Positions 33,774 through 38,659 of a stretch of DNA of 38,659 nucleotides are shown here, one piece after another. Positions within the stretch are counted from its first letter, which is position 1. Each line of letters opens with the position of its first letter. The stretch is from an uncultured Bacteroidales bacterium. GTDB taxonomy: Bacteria > Bacteroidota > Bacteroidia > Bacteroidales > UBA932. The translations under genes and the position numbers were made by a program. Below the pieces are notes generated by a model, which searched no databases, was not told the DNA's origin, and was given only the letters and a program-made list of their open reading frames with translations. Location of the stretch: the NCBI GenBank assembly GCA_947253655.1, contig CAMYAE010000020.1, forward strand, positions 1 through 38,659. Direction: 5' to 3'.

Positions 33774-34481
33774 ATGGGACGGTTGAAATCCATATTGGCG
33801 GCTCTCATAATCCTTTCGGCCATTTCATGCTCGAAAGACAATGTAATCATAAGAAACACATTGGACATAGGAGCGGTAGTGTCGCCGATAAAATTCGTGA
33901 CTGACGCTGGGCTGGTCATGAACATCGTTGAAAACAATTCCGGTCAGGAAATCAGCATTCACGAAAGGGCAATTCTGCTTTTCGATGTTTTGCGTCAAAG
34001 GAGCGGGTCAGAATATGATATAAGGGTTTTGGAAATAAACAAACCTTTGATGAAAGATATAGCCCGGTCTTCTTCAGTAGACCAGGGGGCAATGGGCAAT
34101 GACCCTATATTTTTACGTTCCGGCTGGTTTTCAGGAGGTTATATCAATATTGAATTTCTAATAAAGGTGATTAAGGGCTCTTCGACAAAACATGTGATAA
34201 ATATGGTTTACGAGGAGGTGGCTGACAATGCTGACACCCTGCATTTCACGCTCAGGCACAACGGTCTCGGTGATGTGATTGATTTTAACAGGCCGATTGG
34301 GGAGCAGGTGGAATTTGTTGACGGGAGGTCTTATGCCACATTCCCTATTCGGGATTTTCTTCCGGCTTCGAGAGACGAGATGCCTGTTGCCATTTCATAT
34401 TCGTGGTATGATTACCAGGCAGACGGCAGCCTGCCCGGCAAGGTGAAATCATTCAGACGCACCGGCGTTCTTCGGAGGTAA
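33774..34481 (+). CDS. NigD-like lipoprotein
   Basis: A 235-aa lipoprotein (hydrophobic leader, lipobox ending AISC at about 19). The C-terminal pattern, GGYINIEFLIKVI, then KHVINMVYEE, then LHFTLRHNGLGD, resembles the NigD-like family of Bacteroidota, whose function is unknown. It starts 2 nt after the Fur-family stop, so it is under the same promoter and may be part of that metal or peroxide response. An open frame upstream to 33732 overlaps the regulator and is not used. Confidence 0.75.
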   Translation: MGRLKSILAALIILSAISCSKDNVIIRNTLDIGAVVSPIKFVTDAGLVMNIVENNSGQEISIHERAILLFDVLRQRSGSEYDIRVLEINKPLMKDIARSSSVDQGAMGNDPIFLRSGWFSGGYINIEFLIKVIKGSSTKHVINMVYEEVADNADTLHFTLRHNGLGDVIDFNRPIGEQVEFVDGRSYATFPIRDFLPASRDEMPVAISYSWYDYQADGSLPGKVKSFRRTGVLRR

Positions 34482-34630
34482 TCCGCATTCGCCCAGACAT
34501 ATTGCACGCCGGCCTTGTCATGTCGGACGCGGTCTTGTCACTTGGGTGCTACTTTGACACTTGGGTGCCGCTTTGTCATTCGACAGGGCCATGTCACTCT
34601 CACGTTTTTTTGTCATCTCGAAACGGGTCA

Positions 34631-34707
34631 TGTCATCTCGAACGAAGTGAGAGATCTGCCCAAACGAAAGTCGCAGATTATTACGGCCTGAAGGCCTCAT
34701 AATGACA
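34631..34707 (+). repeat. Cloverleaf repeat, copy C
   Basis: A 77-nt full copy. The closing stem is TGTC (34631-34634)/GACA (34704-34707). Arm 1 is ATCTC (34635-34639)/GAGAT (34651-34655). Arm 2 is CTGC/GCAG (34656-34659, 34673-34676). Arm 3 is ATTAT (34677-34681)/ATAAT (34699-34703) with inner GGCCT/AGGCC. Arms 1 and 3 differ from copies A and B by matched substitutions that keep pairing. Confidence 0.8.
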
Positions 34708-34815
34708 AAGAAAGCATACGTTGGGTCCCTACGCCTGCTACGCAGGCTCTGGATGACAACGAGAGGCACAGGCTCTGGATGACAATGAAAGCGACAGGCA
34801 CAGGACAAAAATGTC

Positions 34816-34850
34816 GCAGATTATTACGGTCTAAAGGCCTCATAATGACA
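34816..34850 (+). repeat. Cloverleaf repeat, partial copy C' (arm 3)
   Basis: GCAG followed by arm 3 with ATTAT/ATAAT and inner GGTCT/AGGCC (one T-G wobble), then GACA. It keeps pairing despite the substitution in the inner stem. Confidence 0.7.
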
Positions 34851-34885
34851 ATGAGGAGCACAGGTGAGGAAGGACAACGGAAGTG

Positions 34886-35932
34886 TTATTGAGAGAGGGT
34901 AAATTCGGTAATTTCGGGCCTTGCACCAATTCTGGCCAAGAAGCCGGTTTCTCCCAATCCTATATTAACGTAAAGTCTTTGCAAACCTTTATCTGTCATT
35001 TCTTTATATAAGCCTCTATACTCCTTGAAAAGATAACGGCTAGGAGTCCAGCCGAAAATGGAAAACTGCATCGCGTGGGTGTGTCCGGAAAGCGTCAGGT
35101 CTATATCGGTTTTGCCGAGTACTTCAAGCCGCCAATGGTCAGGGTCATGGGAAAGCAATATCTTAAACCCTGCCATATCCCCGGCAAGGGCTTTATCAAG
35201 ATTGCCGAAAGAGGCGAAAGGTCTTGATACAGAGACGTTATCGACCCCTATTACAGAAATGCTGTCTCCTCCTCTATAAAGCTTTATGTTCTCGTCCCGC
35301 ATGAGCCTCCAGCCCAAATCCCTTATGCCTGCGACCGTTCTTGCTTCGTCTGCGAGGCGGGCATTTTCACTGTCCGGAAGGGCGTAGAAACCATAGTCAT
35401 GATTGCCCATTACGGCAAGCACTCCGTCTTTTGCCTTTATGCCTTTCAGTATTCCTTTTATTTGCTCGTTAAGTTCCGAAGAATCGAAAGTTATGATGTC
35501 CCCGGTGAAGACCACCAAATCGGGATTAAGCGAATTTATCATATCCACCGCCCTGTGCAAGGATTTTTTTCTAAAACTGAAAGATGAGGAGTGAATGTCG
35601 GAAATCTGCACAATCCGGTAACCGTCAAATGCTTTGGGAATTTTTTCGGATTCAATAGGCACTTTTTCTATCCGATATAGGTTGCCGCCGATAAAGATTC
35701 CGTATAGCAATAAAAATACGGGGAGCAACAAGACCCAAAGTCCTTTTTTGAAAATTTTTCTAAAAGTACCTGTACCTGTACCGGAGCTGTCGATTTTGTC
35801 TTCCCTATCATCCCTATCGGTCGTTGTCAAGGCTTTCACCCCGGCTGTCATGCCGGCTACAAGGGCCAGGCCTAAAAGCACAACTATACTCATTATCAGC
35901 AACATAGCTATAGTTGCGAATATCTGTATCAT
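34886..35932 (-). CDS. Membrane-anchored calcineurin-like metallophosphoesterase
   Basis: A 348-aa protein with two N-terminal transmembrane helices (about 5-27 and 64-83) joined by an Asp/Lys/Gly-rich loop. A phosphoesterase domain from about 103 carries QISDIHSS (Asp112, His114), TGDI (Asp145), GNHDY (Asn177, His178), LLSHDPDHW and SGHTHAMQ. All metal ligands are present. It belongs to the YkuE/YaeI-like group; some members act on UDP-diacylglucosamine or phospholipids, but the substrate is unknown here. It stands alone, convergent with the NigD-like gene and divergent from the urea transporter. Confidence 0.9.
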   Translation of the reverse strand: MIQIFATIAMLLIMSIVVLLGLALVAGMTAGVKALTTTDRDDREDKIDSSGTGTGTFRKIFKKGLWVLLLPVFLLLYGIFIGGNLYRIEKVPIESEKIPKAFDGYRIVQISDIHSSSFSFRKKSLHRAVDMINSLNPDLVVFTGDIITFDSSELNEQIKGILKGIKAKDGVLAVMGNHDYGFYALPDSENARLADEARTVAGIRDLGWRLMRDENIKLYRGGDSISVIGVDNVSVSRPFASFGNLDKALAGDMAGFKILLSHDPDHWRLEVLGKTDIDLTLSGHTHAMQFSIFGWTPSRYLFKEYRGLYKEMTDKGLQRLYVNIGLGETGFLARIGARPEITEFTLSQ

Positions 35933-35994
35933 AAATATTCAAATTTAATCCGGTTCGCACTCTGCAAATACCAGACCTATTGCCCACAAGATAC

Positions 35995-36025
35995 TTTGGA
36001 TTTGTCTAATTTGTTAATAGTTTTG
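35995..36025 (+). promoter_or_regulatory. Promoter of the urea transporter/maturase operon
   Basis: TTTG (35995-35998), a 19-nt spacer and TAGTTTTG (36018-36025), an exact consensus match; the 5' leader would be about 17 nt. Confidence 0.8.
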
Positions 36026-36046
36026 TAAATTAAAAATAAAACTTTA

Positions 36047-36910
36047 ATGTTTAAAGATTTATATAACATTATTAAAATTTTGTTCCGAGGTATAGGCCAG
36101 GTCATTTTTCAGAACAATGCCTTATCGGGGGCTATATTCCTTATAGGGATTTGTTTTAACTCTTTGACTATGGGCATATTCGCCTTGGCGGGCTCGGCAA
36201 TCGGCACACTTGCGGCCTATTTGCTGAAATATGATGGGAAAGATATCCGGGACGGTCTTTACGGGTTTAACGGAACCCTCGTAGGCATCGCTGTTCCATG
36301 CTTTTTGCCGATAAACATCATTTCGGTACTGATTATGGTCATCGGTGCCGGCCTGTCCACGTGGGTTGCCCATATTATAGGGAAACAGAAGCTCCTACCG
36401 GGGATGACTGCACCTTTTGTTCTCGTTACATGGGTTATATTGCTTTTGGCGGCAATTGTCCCGGAATTACAGATTGGCGAGAAAGTGGCAGATATAGGCG
36501 AAAGCACATTTAACCCCTTGAGAGCCTTTTCGTTAGGCTTCGGGCAAATTATGCTTCAGGGCAACACTATTATAACAGGCCTTATGTTCATTTTGGCTAT
36601 TGGCGTAAATGCACCTGAAATGGCCCTTAGGGCTTCTTTGGCATGCGTCCTTTCACTTCCGCTTGCATGGCTGCCGTTTATGGATATGGAGCTTGTCAAC
36701 AACGGGATGTTCGGATATAATGCAATACTGGCTTTTATTGCAGTTACGGATATTGTGGCTATGACTTCTTTAAGATATTTAAAAGCTTTTGCTGCATTGT
36801 TGCTTTCTTTTATATTCCAATACGCAGGTTTGCATTTCGGTATTACCACATTGACAGCACCTTTTGTTCTGGCCGTGTGGGTTGTTGTCTTATTTGACAG
36901 GGCGATATGA
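36047..36910 (+). CDS. Urea transporter (UT family)
   Basis: A channel-like inner-membrane protein of 287 aa with about ten hydrophobic segments in two homologous halves. The half-repeat signatures are GLYGFNGTLVGIA (first half) and GMFGYNAILAFIA (second half), each paired with a TAPFVL motif (MTAPFVLVTW and LTAPFVLAVW), matching bacterial UT proteins that pass urea down its gradient. No urease gene is in the window. Its stop overlaps the start of a radical SAM gene by four bases. Confidence 0.92.
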   Translation: MFKDLYNIIKILFRGIGQVIFQNNALSGAIFLIGICFNSLTMGIFALAGSAIGTLAAYLLKYDGKDIRDGLYGFNGTLVGIAVPCFLPINIISVLIMVIGAGLSTWVAHIIGKQKLLPGMTAPFVLVTWVILLLAAIVPELQIGEKVADIGESTFNPLRAFSLGFGQIMLQGNTIITGLMFILAIGVNAPEMALRASLACVLSLPLAWLPFMDMELVNNGMFGYNAILAFIAVTDIVAMTSLRYLKAFAALLLSFIFQYAGLHFGITTLTAPFVLAVWVVVLFDRAI

Positions 36911-38223
36911 TGAATAACGGAAAAGACATCACCCTACAGGATGCGGTAAGGCTTTCGGGTCCAATGGCTTTCAACATAATGATTAAGCCGGCAGGCTCAT
37001 TATGCAACCTGGACTGCCATTATTGCTATTACCTTGACAAATCCGAAATATACGGTGGGGAAGAGCCGAAAATGAGCTATAATATGCTTGAGGCTGTGAT
37101 AATGAAATATATTTCCGCCAACGAAGTGCCGGACGTCACATTCAACTGGCACGGTGGGGAGCCGCTTGTCTTGGGCATAGACTTCTACAGGAAAGCCTTA
37201 GAACTTGAGAAAAAATATGCCGCAGGCAAAAATATACATAATACCATACAGACTAACGGCACGCTGCTGAACAGGGAATGGACCGATTTCTTCGCTGCAA
37301 ATAATTTTTTAGTAGGTATATCTATTGACGGACCGGCGGAAATCCATGACAAGTACCGCAAAGACAAGGGAGGGATGCCGACTTTCAATAAGGTTTTGAA
37401 CGGCTTGATGCTGCTGAAAAGTTCCGGAGTCGAATTCAACACCATGTCTACGATAAACAGGTCAAGTGCAGGGAAAGGCCTGGAGACATACAGGTTCCTG
37501 AAATCAATCGGAAGTCGGTATATGCAGTTTATGCCTGTGGTAGAACACGTCAAATATCCTTTAGGCCCTGACGGCAAGCCCCTGAAAAAATCAAGGCCTT
37601 TTATAGTAAATCCTACGACGCCGGGGGCAGAAACGGCGATATGGTCAACAAACGGCATTGACTTCGGGCATTTCATGTGTGACATCTTCGATTATTGGGT
37701 CAGGAACGATGTCGGACAATACTTCGTCAATCTCTTTGATGCCACCTTGGCCAATTGGTGCGGAGAAATGCCAGGCACATGCGTCTATGCAGAGACCTGC
37801 GGGGGTAATTCCATTATAGAGCACAACGGAGACCTGTACCCCTGCGACCATTTCGTCTATCCGGAATATCTGCTCGGCAATATTGAATATAACGATTTCA
37901 AGACCATGATGACTTCGGAGGCGCAGACACGTTTCGGATTGGAAAAACGCAATAGCCTGCCGAGAAAATGCCTGCGCTGCCAATGGAATTTTGCCTGTCA
38001 CGGAGAATGCCCGAAACACCGTTTCAACAAAACCGAGAACGGTCAGACAGGGCTGAACGCACTTTGCGAGGGCTATGAAATGTTTTTCAAACACGTTGCC
38101 CCATATATGGACAGAATGAGAGAACTGCTCACCAACAGACACTCCCCTGCCCTTGTCATGCAATGGACGCGGATGAGAGATGCTGTCGACCTACATTCAG
38201 AAGAAATTAGGAAAGGCAAGTAA
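36907..38223 (+). CDS. Anaerobic sulfatase-maturating enzyme-type radical SAM/SPASM protein
   Basis: A 438-aa enzyme with the radical SAM cluster motif CNLDCHYCYY (Cys33, Cys37, Cys40), WHGGEPL, a QTNGTLL strand, ISIDGP, and a C-terminal SPASM region with several Cys (TCGG, YPCDHF, KCLRCQWNFACHGECP) binding two further 4Fe-4S clusters. This is the anSME architecture, which oxidises a Ser or Cys of type I sulfatases to formylglycine without oxygen. No sulfatase is in the window, so the target may be elsewhere or may not be a sulfatase. The start at 36907 (ATGATG) overlaps the urea transporter stop; 36910 is an alternative. The last 27 nt overlap the convergent sigma factor gene. Confidence 0.9.
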   Translation: MMNNGKDITLQDAVRLSGPMAFNIMIKPAGSLCNLDCHYCYYLDKSEIYGGEEPKMSYNMLEAVIMKYISANEVPDVTFNWHGGEPLVLGIDFYRKALELEKKYAAGKNIHNTIQTNGTLLNREWTDFFAANNFLVGISIDGPAEIHDKYRKDKGGMPTFNKVLNGLMLLKSSGVEFNTMSTINRSSAGKGLETYRFLKSIGSRYMQFMPVVEHVKYPLGPDGKPLKKSRPFIVNPTTPGAETAIWSTNGIDFGHFMCDIFDYWVRNDVGQYFVNLFDATLANWCGEMPGTCVYAETCGGNSIIEHNGDLYPCDHFVYPEYLLGNIEYNDFKTMMTSEAQTRFGLEKRNSLPRKCLRCQWNFACHGECPKHRFNKTENGQTGLNALCEGYEMFFKHVAPYMDRMRELLTNRHSPALVMQWTRMRDAVDLHSEEIRKGK

Positions 38224-38659
38224 AAAAATCGGCAGATAATCTTTCAGGGCAACTCGAAGATTTTTGAGAGCGGACTGAATATCCCTTTTCACAATCCTTT
38301 CCGAAACGCCCAGCAAATCAGCGATTTCGCGATAAGTCTTTCCGTAAAACCGGCTTGCAAGGAAAATCTCCTTTGTCCGCTTAGGCAAGGAATCCAGAAT
38401 TGAGCGGAAAATCTCGGACACCTCAGAATGCAAAATGAAAGCGAGACTGTCGGAAGAAAGGATATCGGCATCCACCATAATTGCGTTATATTCATCCGTA
38501 TCGGCCAGATTTTCTTTTTCCATTTTGCCGGCCACGTCTCTAAGATAATTCAAGGCACGATTTTTCACGGCTCTGAGCATATACGAGTCAAGCGAAGACA
38601 ATATACCTATATTCTCCCGGCCGCCCCAGAATGACATGAAAACATCTCCTACTATATCT
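38197..38659 (-). CDS. ECF-type sigma-70 factor, 5' part beyond the window
   Basis: The frame stays open to the window edge. Reading past the first ATG (38637) gives DIVGDVFMSFW, the conserved end of sigma region 2.2, so the true start lies outside. Region 2 continues as SYMLRAVKNRALNYLRD. Region 4 has LPKRTKEIFLASRFYGKTYREIADLLGVS with its helix-turn-helix. About 154 residues of an expected 180-200 are visible. Bacteroidota ECF factors of this type often pair with a FecR anti-sigma factor and a SusCD locus, which would lie to the right and cannot be seen. Confidence 0.88.
   Translation of the reverse strand, partial: DIVGDVFMSFWGGRENIGILSSLDSYMLRAVKNRALNYLRDVAGKMEKENLADTDEYNAIMVDADILSSDSLAFILHSEVSEIFRSILDSLPKRTKEIFLASRFYGKTYREIADLLGVSERIVKRDIQSALKNLRVALKDYLPIFLLAFPNFF

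Larger units (their letters stand above)
34511..34860 (+). repeat. Intergenic repeat locus 3 between convergent genes
   Basis: The 404 nt between the NigD-like gene and the metallophosphoesterase gene have no credible gene. They hold degenerate units with TGTCA at 34516, 34536, 34574, 34592, 34611 and 34631 (spacing 18-20 nt or twice that), then full copy C (34631-34707). A third-arm variant follows (about 34724-34757), then units with GGATGACAA, and a partial copy (34816-34850). The orientation is as in locus 1. Confidence 0.85.

Noticed and set aside
1..38659. Prophage, integrative element, insertion sequence or toxin-antitoxin module
   Set aside because: No integrase, transposase, phage structural or toxin-like gene is visible; the window is chromosomal housekeeping sequence with repeat-filled gaps.

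Overview
The window looks like chromosomal DNA of an anaerobic member of the Bacteroidota, most likely order Bacteroidales. Four promoters match the Bacteroidota pattern (TTG or TTTG, 19 nt, then TAnnTTTG). Gene neighbourhoods are typical of the group: dxr-rseP-DUF4837, tRNA-Glu-rpsT, nadK-uppS-bamA-ompH, and bamD with the Bacteroidota omega-like subunit. NigD-like and DUF4837 lipoproteins are also present. An oxygen-sensitive ribonucleotide reductase (nrdDG), a 2-oxoacid:ferredoxin oxidoreductase and an anaerobic sulfatase-maturase-type radical SAM enzyme point to anaerobic life. Family or genus cannot be fixed from the sequence alone.

Layout. Positions 1-459 hold a repeat array running into a small membrane-protein ORF. 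427-3993 (minus) carries ruvX, def, a phosphohexomutase and an M23/LysM endopeptidase. 4026-8401 (plus) carries an M23 membrane protein, dxr, rseP and a DUF4837 lipoprotein. 8512-9051 carries tRNA-Glu, rpsT and tRNA-Pro with terminators. 9119-13630 is a transcription unit with its own promoter and terminator: an M49-like lipoprotein whose zinc motif is broken, a DASS/SLC13 transporter and an outer-membrane beta-barrel. 13675-16532 is nrdDG behind a DnaA-box-like site, a strong promoter and a structured 5' leader. 16852-21093 (minus) is korA-korB-gdhA. 21259-26077 (minus) is nadK-uppS-bamA-ompH, divergent from pdxJ. 26954-29275 (plus) has a second OmpH-like protein and a LysM/periplasmic-binding-like protein. 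29278-33217 (minus) is trxB-bamD-rpoZ-like-recN, divergent from a Fur-family regulator and a NigD-like lipoprotein. 34886-38659 has a membrane metallophosphoesterase, a urea transporter overlapping a radical SAM maturase, and an ECF sigma factor cut by the window edge.

Most genes are housekeeping: envelope biogenesis (two M23 proteins, bamA, bamD, two ompH, uppS, rseP), isoprenoid and cofactor synthesis (dxr, pdxJ, nadK), redox, and 2-oxoglutarate/glutamate metabolism.

The most unusual signal is a dispersed intergenic repeat of about 77-80 nt at three loci (1-266, 16529-16795, 34511-34860). It folds on paper into a closed cloverleaf of three arms with no unpaired junction bases. Two arms carry compensatory base changes between copies, which suggests selection on a folded structure. 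At the first locus the repeat and its 27-nt satellite are in frame with a membrane-protein ORF. The second candidate for something new is the 9.1-13.6 kb unit, where a degenerate dipeptidyl-peptidase-III-like lipoprotein sits with an inner-membrane and an outer-membrane transporter.
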